Origin: Solobacterium sp.
GTDB lineage: Bacteria; Bacillota_I; Bacilli_A; Erysipelotrichales; Erysipelotrichaceae
Length of the DNA: 64,000 nucleotides
Assembly: GCA_017941735.1 (NCBI GenBank)
Contig: JAGAVW010000025.1
Location: 34,553 to 98,552 of the forward strand
Direction: 5' to 3'
Under the pieces are notes generated by a model. That model saw only the letters and a program-made list of their open reading frames with translations, had not been told where the DNA came from and ran no database searches. Numbering within the stretch: the first letter of the stretch is position 1; the number at the start of each line of letters is the position of its first letter. Both the position numbers and the translations under genes were made by a program. This document shows, piece by piece, positions 42,724 to 51,159 of this stretch.

Positions 42724-45153
42724 ATGAAAGACTTTGGCCGCTTTTATTTAGATAAAGAAAAAGACATCGTTGTCACTTTACAAAAAGAGAAAGAACAATT
42801 ATTTTATACGCTCAAAACACCAAATCATAAATCAGGAAATTTAATCACGAACTTTGCGAAGCTTTGTGATTTACCTTTACGCATGGACGATACAGGATTA
42901 CTTGTGATTAAAGGAGAAGTTCCTTGTTATGTGGATGGGAATAATCGTAAGATTTATATCTTCCGCTTAGGCAACACCAAAGTCGCAAATATTTATTTGG
43001 ATGGCACAATTGAAATGAAGGCTTCCATTCCTTCCATTTCTAAAACATTAATGAGCCAAACAAAAAAGTATAAACTCGATGAACAGAAAACCATTATTAA
43101 GACCTATATCTTAAATCAATATAAATTTGAAACCGATTTACATACGCATATGAATGCGATCTTACCACCCGATATCTTAATGGCATTAGGTATTATGCAT
43201 CAAATTCGATATCCCTTATATTATGTGAAGAAGTTGAATCTGAAATTATCCAAGCGCCAACAAACCAATCTCATGGCCCAACGGAAACGCGTGGAAATAC
43301 AATTCCAGAATTCACCACTTGAAGGGAAATATCTTGTTCGAAAAATTGATGATAATACCTTTATTAATTTTGCGGACTTAATCTTACATAACTTAGCTAA
43401 TGCCGAATATAACTTATCAAAGATACGGGCTTCTTTATCCATTCTTAAAGATGGCCAAGCGGTCTTTACAAACTTAGAGAAAGTTTATTTATATCGTTAC
43501 GTCTTCACGAAAGGCGTACCATGTAAAAAGCCAATTCATTTAAAGAATCTTGAACATATTCAAGATAAGGATATTGTGCGAATTATTCACCAAATTCAAA
43601 AAGATCGCCATAACCGTTACTACCAAAACAACTCTTTATTCCAAGATAAATTATTGTGGATTGGGCGTACCTACCAAGCCCAAGGCATTCGCTATGTAGA
43701 GATAAGTGATACGACACTTGTAAAGAAATATGATTCGATTCGGATGTTGAAAGAAGTGCATGAAGTGATGCCCCATATCTATAAAGAAACCGGTGTTCTT
43801 ATTCGCTTTTTAGCTGCTTTTCGTAGAATCCCCTTAACACTTGTGAAAGGCCAAGAGGAAGAAGAAGGTTATCTACAAGAAAACATTCAAGTCTTAAAAG
43901 GCATTGCCTTAGACCCTTATGTAGCAGGGAGTGACTTTGTAGGAGAAGAAATTAATGATATTCGAGAACTCGAACCAGTCTTAAAAGAAATCACGCATAT
44001 CGCAAAAGATGATCCAACCTTTGTGATTCGTATCCATGCGGGTGAAAATGATAGCTTAAAAGATAATGTGGCAAATAGTATTGCCTGTGTAAAGCGTTCT
44101 TTAGAAAAAGGACAAAAGATGCCACATATGCGCATTGGCCATGGTTTATATACCACCAATCTCAAAGGTAAAAAAGGACAAGCCTTAGTTAAAGAAATTA
44201 AAAAGAATGGCGTTGTCTTAGAATTCCAAATGACCTCGAATGTGCGTCTTAATAACTTAAACTCTTTAGAAACACATCCTTTAAAACAATATTTAAAGGA
44301 AGGGATTCGTTGTGTGCAAGGAACGGATGGGGGAGCCATTTATGGGACAAGTTGTATTGATGAACAACTGTCTTTAGAAAAGTTATTAAACTTAACGGGG
44401 AACGACTTAAAGAAGATGAAAGAGACCGATCACCTTCTAGCAACCCAAGGCATAGAGGCATTCCATAAAAAAGAAAAAGCATTTTTGAAAAAGTTGAAAA
44501 AAGATACCATTGAGAATCTTTTGATTAAACGTATCGAAGCCCAACAAAGCACCAAGACTTCTTTAAAGCGCAAAAAAGTATATGATTCGCATCATGCCTT
44601 TGAAGCACAAATTGAAGAGTTGCCATGGGATAAATATCCAATCGTAATCGCCGGAGGGAGTTTCAATAGTGACCAACATAAGACCAAGATGGTAGTCTCA
44701 AGTAAACATTTAATTGATGAACTTTTGGAGCACTATCATCCAGATGAAGTCTTCTTCGTTATTGGGCATACCTTAACTGCTTATGAAGAATACTTAGTAA
44801 AGAATAATAAGAAAGGGTTTAAGATCTTCGCGATTGTGCCAGCTTTATTAAGTGTGGGTCATGTTAGAAAATTGAAAAAAGAAGAGCTCGGTATTCGCGT
44901 ATCGACGGAACTACTTGGTATGGGAATTTATAAGAGCTTCAATTATGAAATCTTTGAGCGTAGACCGTTTACCTTAATTGCCTTTGATGGAAATTCAGCC
45001 GTTATGAATTTGATTCAAGAAGCCCATAATGGAAAAGGAAAAGGCAAAATCTTCATTAGTACTGAGACACGAGCGCTAAAGAATAAGGCGCAATCCTTAA
45101 CTGGCTATGTAGAAGTATTTAAAGAGGCAAAAGAAGTCATAGAAAAACTATAA
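42724..45153 (+). CDS. Large adenosine-deaminase-like protein with extra C-terminal domain
   Basis: An 809-residue cytoplasmic protein. FETDLHTHMNAILPPDIL holds the first metal pair His140 and His142; RIHAGEND (His438, Glu441), MRIGHG (His473) and QGTDGGAIYG (Asp535) complete a metal-dependent deaminase site. The gap between the first and second motif is about 300 residues, longer than in ordinary adenosine deaminase. Residues 1-135 and 640-809 are additional; the latter begins IVIAGGSFNSD, resembles a nucleotide-binding Rossmann/SLOG-type domain and ends in a helical tail. GGGGTG precedes the ATG at 42724. The domain content recalls large deaminases of phage defence, but no partner ATPase is adjacent. 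Confidence 0.75.
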   Translation: MKDFGRFYLDKEKDIVVTLQKEKEQLFYTLKTPNHKSGNLITNFAKLCDLPLRMDDTGLLVIKGEVPCYVDGNNRKIYIFRLGNTKVANIYLDGTIEMKASIPSISKTLMSQTKKYKLDEQKTIIKTYILNQYKFETDLHTHMNAILPPDILMALGIMHQIRYPLYYVKKLNLKLSKRQQTNLMAQRKRVEIQFQNSPLEGKYLVRKIDDNTFINFADLILHNLANAEYNLSKIRASLSILKDGQAVFTNLEKVYLYRYVFTKGVPCKKPIHLKNLEHIQDKDIVRIIHQIQKDRHNRYYQNNSLFQDKLLWIGRTYQAQGIRYVEISDTTLVKKYDSIRMLKEVHEVMPHIYKETGVLIRFLAAFRRIPLTLVKGQEEEEGYLQENIQVLKGIALDPYVAGSDFVGEEINDIRELEPVLKEITHIAKDDPTFVIRIHAGENDSLKDNVANSIACVKRSLEKGQKMPHMRIGHGLYTTNLKGKKGQALVKEIKKNGVVLEFQMTSNVRLNNLNSLETHPLKQYLKEGIRCVQGTDGGAIYGTSCIDEQLSLEKLLNLTGNDLKKMKETDHLLATQGIEAFHKKEKAFLKKLKKDTIENLLIKRIEAQQSTKTSLKRKKVYDSHHAFEAQIEELPWDKYPIVIAGGSFNSDQHKTKMVVSSKHLIDELLEHYHPDEVFFVIGHTLTAYEEYLVKNNKKGFKIFAIVPALLSVGHVRKLKKEELGIRVSTELLGMGIYKSFNYEIFERRPFTLIAFDGNSAVMNLIQEAHNGKGKGKIFISTETRALKNKAQSLTGYVEVFKEAKEVIEKL

Positions 45154-45176
45154 ACGCATGAAAAATGCGTTTTTTA
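45152..45176 (+). terminator. Terminator after the deaminase-like gene
   Basis: AAACGCAT and ATGCGTTT pair over GAAAA and end in a T run. Confidence 0.8.
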
Positions 45177-45200
45177 TATAAAATTCACAAAAAAATCAGA

Positions 45201-45226
45201 AAGTGTGCAATAAAAGCACGCTTTTT
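45201..45226 (+). terminator. Second terminator-like hairpin ahead of the sigma factor gene
   Basis: AAGTGTGC and GCACGCTT pair (one G-T) over 7 nt, followed by TTTT. It may be a backup terminator or an attenuator in the sigma operon leader. Confidence 0.5.
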
Positions 45227-45253
45227 CTCGTTAATATAGTGAAAGGAGAAAAA

Positions 45254-45802
45254 ATGCAGTTTCAAGAATACGATGTGAATAAGCTTGAAAGTCTCATAGG
45301 AAATGTCGCGACAGGGGATTTAAAAAGCTTAGAAGAACTATATGTCTTAACCAATACCGCAGTCTATGGTTTTGCGTTAAGCATGATGAAGAATAAAAGT
45401 GATGCGGAAGATATTGTGCATGACAGCTACTTATCTGTTTTAAGAGCGAGTGCCAATTATCAAGCATTTGGAAAACCATTTGCCTGGATTCTAAAAATCA
45501 CGCGTAATCTTTGTCTCGATCAATTGCGTAAACAAGAAAGAATTGTGGATGTCGCAATTGAAGACTGGATGTTAGTAGATCATCCAAATGCGAAAGAAGA
45601 CAAAGCATTATTAGAGATTAGTTTCCAAGCCTTGAGCGATGAAGAGCGTGAGATTGTTTATCTACATGCCTTAACAGGTCTTAAGTTTAAGGAAATTGCA
45701 GAAGTGCTAAACAAACCTCTTGCAACCATCTTGTCAAAATATCATCGCGCACTTAAGAAATTAAAAAAAGAAATGACGGAGAAGGGTCTATATGAAAAAT
45801 AA
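45254..45802 (+). CDS. ECF-type RNA polymerase sigma factor
   Basis: A 182-residue sigma factor with only regions 2 and 4. KNKSDAEDIVHDSYLSVLRA and PFAWILKITRNLCLDQLRKQ are region 2, and LSDEEREIVYLHALTGLKFK with EIAEVLNKPLATILSKYHRA are region 4, the -35-binding helix-turn-helix. It starts at ATG 45254 behind AAAGGAG and overlaps the anti-sigma gene by 11 nt, the usual coupled arrangement. The regulon is unknown. Confidence 0.92.
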   Translation: MQFQEYDVNKLESLIGNVATGDLKSLEELYVLTNTAVYGFALSMMKNKSDAEDIVHDSYLSVLRASANYQAFGKPFAWILKITRNLCLDQLRKQERIVDVAIEDWMLVDHPNAKEDKALLEISFQALSDEEREIVYLHALTGLKFKEIAEVLNKPLATILSKYHRALKKLKKEMTEKGLYEK

Positions 45803-47057
45803 ACAAGTAGAAGAACGTCTTTTTGAGGCGATTAAACATACCCAAAGTGACCAACTAGAAAAGATTATGTTGGATGCAAAAGAAGCACAAGTCTTACCAA
45901 AAGTAGTAGAAGAAACAAAGCAAAAGAAACATTACTTTGGTTGGGGATTAGCAGGGCTAGCAGCCATCATGGTCTTTGCGCTTAGCTTCTTCCTCTTCCA
46001 AAACCTCCAACAACAAAATGTAGATGCAACCATCTATCTAGATGTCAATCCAAGTGTCGAAATTCAAGTGAACCAAAAGGATAAAGTTCTAGATGTGATT
46101 CCAGTCAATGAAGATGGAAGAATCATCATTGGGGATATGAACTTTAAGAACAGTGATTTAAATGTCACGGTCAATGCCTTAATTGGTTCCATGGTACGTA
46201 ATGGATATCTATCCGAATTAAAGAATTCGGTATTGATTTCCGTAGATACCAATGACAAAAGTCGTGCTGAAGTCTTAGAAAACAAATTAACCCGGGAAAT
46301 TGATGGCGTCTTACAAGAAAGTGCCTTACAAGGGGCAATCCTAAGCCAAGCAATTGATGATGCAGCAGCCATCCAAGAAAAGGCAAATACATATCATATC
46401 TCAAATGGGAAAGCGAAACTCATCGAAGAAATCACCAATAATACCTATCATGAATTTGAAGACTTAGTGGATCTATCCATAAATGATTTAAATCTCATTG
46501 CGAAGAATAAAACAAATATTCATTCCCAAGGAGAGGCAAGTCAAACTGGATACATTGGTGAAGAAGCAGCCCTAACAAGCGCCATTAATTACTTCAATGT
46601 AAACCGCAATGAGGTCACCATGAAAGAAATGGATTTCGATTATGAAAATGGTGTGATGGTCTATGAAGTGGAATTCTATGTCGGAAACAACAAATACGAA
46701 GCCGATGTGAATGCTTCAACGGGTGCCATTGTGAAAACAGATGTGGAAATGAATGACCGTAAACAAAATAATAACCAAGCGCCAGTGGTCGCACCAACCA
46801 TTCAACCAACACCTACACAAAAGCCACGCCCATCAAATAACCAAACCCAAACGAATGTCACCATTACGATGGATGGGGCAATTGATATCGCTCTGAATCA
46901 TGCGGGATTAGCACGCAATAATATCTATGATTTAGATGCGGAACTTGAACGAAATGTTTATGAAGTAAGCTTTAAAGCAGGTGGTTATGAATACGATTAT
47001 GATATTGATGCCACTACAGGTGAAATACGCTATCACAAAGTCGAATATGATGATTAA
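45792..47057 (+). CDS. RsgI-like anti-sigma factor with PepSY domains
   Basis: A 421-residue single-pass membrane protein. A cytoplasmic N-terminal part (1-45) would bind the sigma factor; the membrane segment is GWGLAGLAAIMVFALSFFLF. After it comes the RsgI-type extracellular domain ATIYLDVNPSVEIQVNQKDK and VLDVIPVNEDG. Two PepSY-like units follow (ALTSAINYFNVNRNEV... and AIDIALNHAGLARNNIYDL...), joined by a Pro/Thr/Asn-rich linker. Such proteins sense extracellular signals and release the sigma factor. Overlap with the sigma gene supports the pairing. Confidence 0.88.
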   Translation: MKNKQVEERLFEAIKHTQSDQLEKIMLDAKEAQVLPKVVEETKQKKHYFGWGLAGLAAIMVFALSFFLFQNLQQQNVDATIYLDVNPSVEIQVNQKDKVLDVIPVNEDGRIIIGDMNFKNSDLNVTVNALIGSMVRNGYLSELKNSVLISVDTNDKSRAEVLENKLTREIDGVLQESALQGAILSQAIDDAAAIQEKANTYHISNGKAKLIEEITNNTYHEFEDLVDLSINDLNLIAKNKTNIHSQGEASQTGYIGEEAALTSAINYFNVNRNEVTMKEMDFDYENGVMVYEVEFYVGNNKYEADVNASTGAIVKTDVEMNDRKQNNNQAPVVAPTIQPTPTQKPRPSNNQTQTNVTITMDGAIDIALNHAGLARNNIYDLDAELERNVYEVSFKAGGYEYDYDIDATTGEIRYHKVEYDD

Positions 47058-47058
47058 G

Positions 47059-47088
47059 AAAATACCCACAACAATGTGGGTATTTTTT
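47059..47088. terminator. Bidirectional terminator between the anti-sigma gene and the CPBP gene
   Basis: AAAATACCCACA and TGTGGGTATTTT form a 12-bp stem with a 4-nt loop between two convergent genes. Confidence 0.85.
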
Positions 47089-47089
47089 A

Positions 47090-48049
47090 TTAAGATTGTG
47101 CGCTTTGTGTTTCTTGTTGTTTGGTTTGGAGTTCTTCTTCAAGAGGAAGCCAATAATCGGTATGTTCTTTTTTCTTACGATTGTAATAGATGAGAGCAGC
47201 AATCACGATGATATGTAAGATAACACCACCTAAACTTCCTTCAATCCCAAAGGCTGGATCATAGAAGAGTCCATTTCTTCCTGAAGCACCTTGAAGATAG
47301 AATAAGGAATAATCAGAAACGATACCACTATTTGGTAAACCAAAGAGAATGCTTTGGGTATAATTCCATCCTGCATGCATGCCCATACATAATAATAGAT
47401 TGTCATAGTAATAAATGATGACCGCATACAATAAAGCCACTAAGAAGATCTGCGCAAAACCCAAGAAGGTAACGCCAGGGTTAAAGGCATGGAAGGCAAC
47501 GAAATAAGAAGAACTAAAGAGAATCGCAAGCCAAGGATTACGATAACGACGACGTAACTTTTGATAGAGATAAGAACGGGAGGTTAGTTCTTCTGCACCG
47601 GATTGAATAAATACGGAAACTAAAAAGAAGAATAACAATGGTAAATCGACACCTAAGAATCCAAGTTGAATATCTTTGCGTAACCAAGACATGAAAACAC
47701 AGAATCCATTCAATAAAAAGCCAAATAATAAGCCAAGTAAAATGGATTTAAAGTTATTGCGATTTTTATGAGGTTTTAATGTTTGTAGCATTGTTCGATT
47801 GGATTTAAATCCAACCATAACCAATAGAATAACAATCCAAATTCCTATAAACGAAAAGTATTGTAAGAGAAATTCATGGCTTGCGTTAAACTCGGTAATG
47901 AGTTCAATAAACATACGCATAAACCTTGAGACAAGGGCGCCAAGTAATTGCCCGATTATAACCAATGCGAATCCAATGATTCCGGTTAGGATAAATTGGT
48001 CTGTTAGTTTTCGTGTTGGCCGAAGATGTTTGTTTAGAAATTCGTTCAT
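47090..48049 (-). CDS. CPBP family intramembrane metalloprotease
   Basis: A 319-residue membrane protein with eight or so helices. The CPBP/Abi motifs are present: GAEELTSRSYLYQKLRRR (EExxxR), VAFHAFNPGVTFLGF and GMHAGWN. The family includes Rce1-like proteases and bacteriocin self-immunity proteins. A C-terminal tail is cytoplasmic and charged. It has AGAGGAC in front of the start and a TATACT -10 further upstream. Confidence 0.85.
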   Translation of the reverse strand: MNEFLNKHLRPTRKLTDQFILTGIIGFALVIIGQLLGALVSRFMRMFIELITEFNASHEFLLQYFSFIGIWIVILLVMVGFKSNRTMLQTLKPHKNRNNFKSILLGLLFGFLLNGFCVFMSWLRKDIQLGFLGVDLPLLFFFLVSVFIQSGAEELTSRSYLYQKLRRRYRNPWLAILFSSSYFVAFHAFNPGVTFLGFAQIFLVALLYAVIIYYYDNLLLCMGMHAGWNYTQSILFGLPNSGIVSDYSLFYLQGASGRNGLFYDPAFGIEGSLGGVILHIIVIAALIYYNRKKKEHTDYWLPLEEELQTKQQETQSAQS

Positions 48050-48095
48050 AATGCTGTCCTCTTTTTCATTTAAAACTAGTATACCTCAACGCGTG

Positions 48096-48800
48096 CTATT
48101 GTAAAAAATATTCCAGTTCACGAATTGGTGTATCTGGTAATAATTTCTTTAAGTGTTTCATTATTCTCTCTTTGGATTCTTGTGGAGAGCGTGCGTATAC
48201 CTTTTTCGAGAAAGCTTCCCCATAAAAGTTTTCCGGTGTTGCATAACGGGCCATACCCCAGCCATAGAAATGACCATTTTTATCTTGGGCATAATCAAAA
48301 TCCGTAATTAAGACATAGCCTTTCATTTGAAGTTTTGTGATTGTGGAATCAAAACCTTTGCGAGGAATCCACTCGTCTTTCCCTTTGCCTTTGGGTTTGA
48401 TATAGCCACCAATGGCTTTTGCTTCTTTGGAGCGAATGAAATGTTTACTTGCGATGATGTTGTATAAGTATTGTTCTGGATAAGTCGCTAAATGGTCTTC
48501 GAAGCGGGCATCAAAGTCATAGCCATCACGTCGATAATTCGCAAAGTCATAAAACCAATGTTTGGAAATAAACATCGCTTTATTATGCGCAAACTTTCCA
48601 TAAGCACACTTGGTTTCCTGAATGATGGGGCCTTTCCATTCCCATATGCCAGGCATATCGGAAAACCAAAGGGAAGGATGTACATGTTCTTCAATGGAGA
48701 AGCCCTCAATGCTATTAGAAAAATAAGGAATAAAACCAAGTTCCTTTATGGCATTAATCAAATCTTCTTTTCGTTGGATGTAGAGATCATTAAAGTTCAT
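48096..48800 (-). CDS. AlkZ-related protein
   Basis: A 234-residue cytoplasmic protein. GPIIQETKCAYGKFAHNKAM, FANYRRDGYDFDARFEDHLA and ITKLQMKGYVLITDFDYAQD match the pattern of proteins annotated as AlkZ-related, small relatives of winged-helix DNA glycosylases. Whether it has glycosylase activity is unknown. It has TATAAT exactly 6 nt before the ATG and no ribosome binding site. Confidence 0.72.
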   Translation of the reverse strand: MNFNDLYIQRKEDLINAIKELGFIPYFSNSIEGFSIEEHVHPSLWFSDMPGIWEWKGPIIQETKCAYGKFAHNKAMFISKHWFYDFANYRRDGYDFDARFEDHLATYPEQYLYNIIASKHFIRSKEAKAIGGYIKPKGKGKDEWIPRKGFDSTITKLQMKGYVLITDFDYAQDKNGHFYGWGMARYATPENFYGEAFSKKVYARSPQESKERIMKHLKKLLPDTPIRELEYFLQ

Positions 48801-48806
48801 AATTTC

Positions 48807-48812
48807 ATTATA
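48807..48812 (-). promoter_or_regulatory. -10 element six bases before the AlkZ-related start
   Basis: TATAAT on the minus strand at N6 from ATG 48800, with no clear -35. Confidence 0.5.
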
Positions 48813-48893
48813 GAAGATGGTTTTGGAAATAAAAAGAAAACGAGGGAATCAAAAGAGTATGGTAAACTTTAGAATAGTAGAAAGTGTGAGTTT

Positions 48894-50171
48894 ATGTTAG
48901 AGATTAGCGCTGCTTTAGAAATCTATTCAGCTTTTATTGTTGGAGCGGTATGGGTTTGTTCGTACTTTTTTCTTGATGATGTTTATGATATTCGTCGATA
49001 TCGTAGAATCCCTTATGTGTTACTTGCGACAGTCATGCTTGCGTTACTAGCGGATGCGTATGCACTTACGCATAGTAATCAACGTGACTTTCTCTTTTAC
49101 CTTAGTGAGTTAGTTGTATATGCGACACACTTTATCAATTTAACGGGGACCGCTTTTTATTGCGCTAAGATTTTTGATATCCAAGATCCAAAAGAAATGC
49201 GTTTGGTGTATGTCACCATTCCTTTAGCGATTATTGGTTTTATTCTTTGGACCATTTCTTTAGTCAGTGGAAACTTTGGCCATTTTGAACCGGATGGTTG
49301 GCAACGAGGACCACTCTATTATTTTGGGTCAATCCCGGGCGTTATGATTGCGGTGATTTTGTTTTATCTTCTTTATCGGCATCGTAATTATCCAATCCGA
49401 CATATTCCCGCAGTCATGTTGATTGCCTTTTCGATCCCGCTTGCCTTAACCTTCTTCCGCCAATTTAACTACCAACTTCAAAATGTAGGGATTGCTTTGT
49501 CCATTGTTATCGTATCGCTCGTTGTTGACTTAGAACAAATTCAAGAAAAACGAAAACTGGAAGTTGAAAGCATTTCTGCCAATACCGCCATCTCTTTAAG
49601 CCAAATCAAACCCCATTTCTTGTATAATTGCATCGCATCGATTGGCTATTTGTGTGAGAAAGATCCAAAGGCAGCACGTAAAGCACTCAGTTACTTTAGT
49701 AACTACTTAAGAGGAAACTTGGATGCGATAGATAACCCAAAACCTATTTCGCTTGAAAAAGAAATGGAGCATGTGAAATCCTATGTAGCTTTAGAAAAGA
49801 TGCGCTTTGGGGATCGCGTACGTGTGGAATATGATTTACAGAATACCGACATTGATCTTCCTGCCATGACGGTGCAACCCATTGTGGAAAATGCGATTAA
49901 GCATGGCATTACGAAAAAAGAAAATGGAGGTACGGTCAAAATCTCTACCTATGGGAATAAAAAAGAAGACATTATCTGTATTGAAGATGATGGGGTTGGT
50001 TTTGATGTAAATGCAACAAATAACAAAGCTACTCAATCCATTGCGTTAAACAATATCAAAGAGCGTATTCGTGTCTTCTGTGATGGACGTCTCAATGTGG
50101 AATCCACACCAGACAAAGGGACGAAAATTACCATCTATTTACCAAAAAACGGAGGGTGGCATAATAAATGA
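48894..50171 (+). CDS. LytS-type sensor histidine kinase
   Basis: A 425-residue membrane kinase. Residues 1-215 hold six or seven membrane helices as sensor (for example GSIPGVMIAVILFYLLYRHR). The His_kinase domain starts at SLSQIKPHFLYNCIASIGYL with the phospho-accepting histidine. The ATPase part has TVQPIVENAIKHGITK (N box) and CIEDDGVGFDV. It overlaps its response regulator gene by 4 nt. The giant surface protein gene lies 1 kb downstream and is a possible target. Confidence 0.92.
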   Translation: MLEISAALEIYSAFIVGAVWVCSYFFLDDVYDIRRYRRIPYVLLATVMLALLADAYALTHSNQRDFLFYLSELVVYATHFINLTGTAFYCAKIFDIQDPKEMRLVYVTIPLAIIGFILWTISLVSGNFGHFEPDGWQRGPLYYFGSIPGVMIAVILFYLLYRHRNYPIRHIPAVMLIAFSIPLALTFFRQFNYQLQNVGIALSIVIVSLVVDLEQIQEKRKLEVESISANTAISLSQIKPHFLYNCIASIGYLCEKDPKAARKALSYFSNYLRGNLDAIDNPKPISLEKEMEHVKSYVALEKMRFGDRVRVEYDLQNTDIDLPAMTVQPIVENAIKHGITKKENGGTVKISTYGNKKEDIICIEDDGVGFDVNATNNKATQSIALNNIKERIRVFCDGRLNVESTPDKGTKITIYLPKNGGWHNK

Positions 50172-50947
50172 TTAATGTATTGATTGTAGATGATGAAAAT
50201 ATCCTCTTAGAAGGAATGAAGGAATTAGTGCAACAGGCCTTACCAAAGGCAAATATTGTTGTGTGCATGAATGCTAGAACTGCCCTTGAAGAAGCAAAAG
50301 ACAAACAATTTGAGATTGCCTTTTTAGATATTGAACTACCAGGGAAAAGTGGACTTTTTTTAGCCAAAGAATTATTGGCTATTCACCCGAAAACCAACAT
50401 CATCTTTGTGACGGCTTATAGTCAGTATGCCTATGAATCTTATGATTTATTTGCGAGTGGGTATTTATTAAAACCTACTTCCTTGAAAGATATTAAAAAA
50501 GCCCTTAAGAATTTACGTTATCCAATTACGGATATTTTAAGAGTGCAATGCTTTGGAAACTTCCAAGTCTTTTATAACAATGAACCTGTAGTCTTTAAAC
50601 GCAGTAAAGCAAAAGAGCTCTTTGCTTATTTAATTGATCGTAATGGGTCCTTTTGTACAATGGGAGAATTAATGGCCATTCTTTGGGAAGATCGGGAAGT
50701 GGATGAAACGGTACAATCCCAATTACGTCATTTAATCAGTGATTTAAGAAAAGCATTAAGAGAAGTCAATGAGGAAGATATCCTTATTAAGGAAAGAAAT
50801 CGACTTGCGGTAGATACAAATAAGATTCAATGTGATTATTTTGATTATCTCAAAGGAGATAAAAAAGCACGAAATAAATTTCAAGGCGAGTATATGACGC
50901 AATATTCGTGGGCGGAAATGAATCCCATCATACACGAAAGCATCTAA
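50168..50947 (+). CDS. Response regulator with SARP-like winged-helix domain
   Basis: A 259-residue regulator. The receiver domain has Asp8-Asp9, the phosphorylation site Asp54 in AFLDIELPGKSG and Lys in LLKPT. The output domain (about residues 125-259) is not LytTR but a SARP/OmpR-like winged helix: VQCFGNFQVFYNNEPVVFKR, SKAKELFAYLIDRNG, MGELMAILWEDREV and QLRHLISDLRKAL. SARP domains bind direct repeats overlapping promoters. The pairing of a LytS-type kinase with this output is less usual. Confidence 0.9.
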   Translation: MINVLIVDDENILLEGMKELVQQALPKANIVVCMNARTALEEAKDKQFEIAFLDIELPGKSGLFLAKELLAIHPKTNIIFVTAYSQYAYESYDLFASGYLLKPTSLKDIKKALKNLRYPITDILRVQCFGNFQVFYNNEPVVFKRSKAKELFAYLIDRNGSFCTMGELMAILWEDREVDETVQSQLRHLISDLRKALREVNEEDILIKERNRLAVDTNKIQCDYFDYLKGDKKARNKFQGEYMTQYSWAEMNPIIHESI

Positions 50948-50977
50948 AACAATCGTTTCAATGATATGAAATAAAAG

Positions 50978-51007
50978 CTTACTTTCACAAACGGAAGTAA
51001 GTTTTTT
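50978..51007 (+). terminator. Terminator after the two-component operon
   Basis: CTTACTTTC and GGAAGTAAG (one G-T pair) form a 9-bp stem over 6 nt, followed by six T. Confidence 0.8.
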
Positions 51008-51021
51008 GGTTTGGGCGCCAC

Positions 51022-51089
51022 TTGAGTCACACTTTTGACGCACAACAATTGTTAAATTATTGACAAGGAGAAAGGTGCGTACATATAGA
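51022..51089 (+). promoter_or_regulatory. Promoter and direct repeats of the giant surface protein gene
   Basis: TTGACA (51060-51065), an 18-nt spacer and TATAGA (51084-51089) form the promoter. Upstream lie two direct repeats, TTGAGTCACA (51022-51031) and TTGACGCACA (51035-51044), and the palindrome AACAATTGTT (51044-51053). These may be regulator sites. The leader is about 65 nt long with GGGGAGGG before the ATG. Confidence 0.6.
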
Positions 51090-51159
51090 TAATTGAAAAT
51101 TAGTATGTCTTTTCTTTGCCTTAGCAGTAAAACGAAGTAATTGGGGAGGGTGTAAAACT

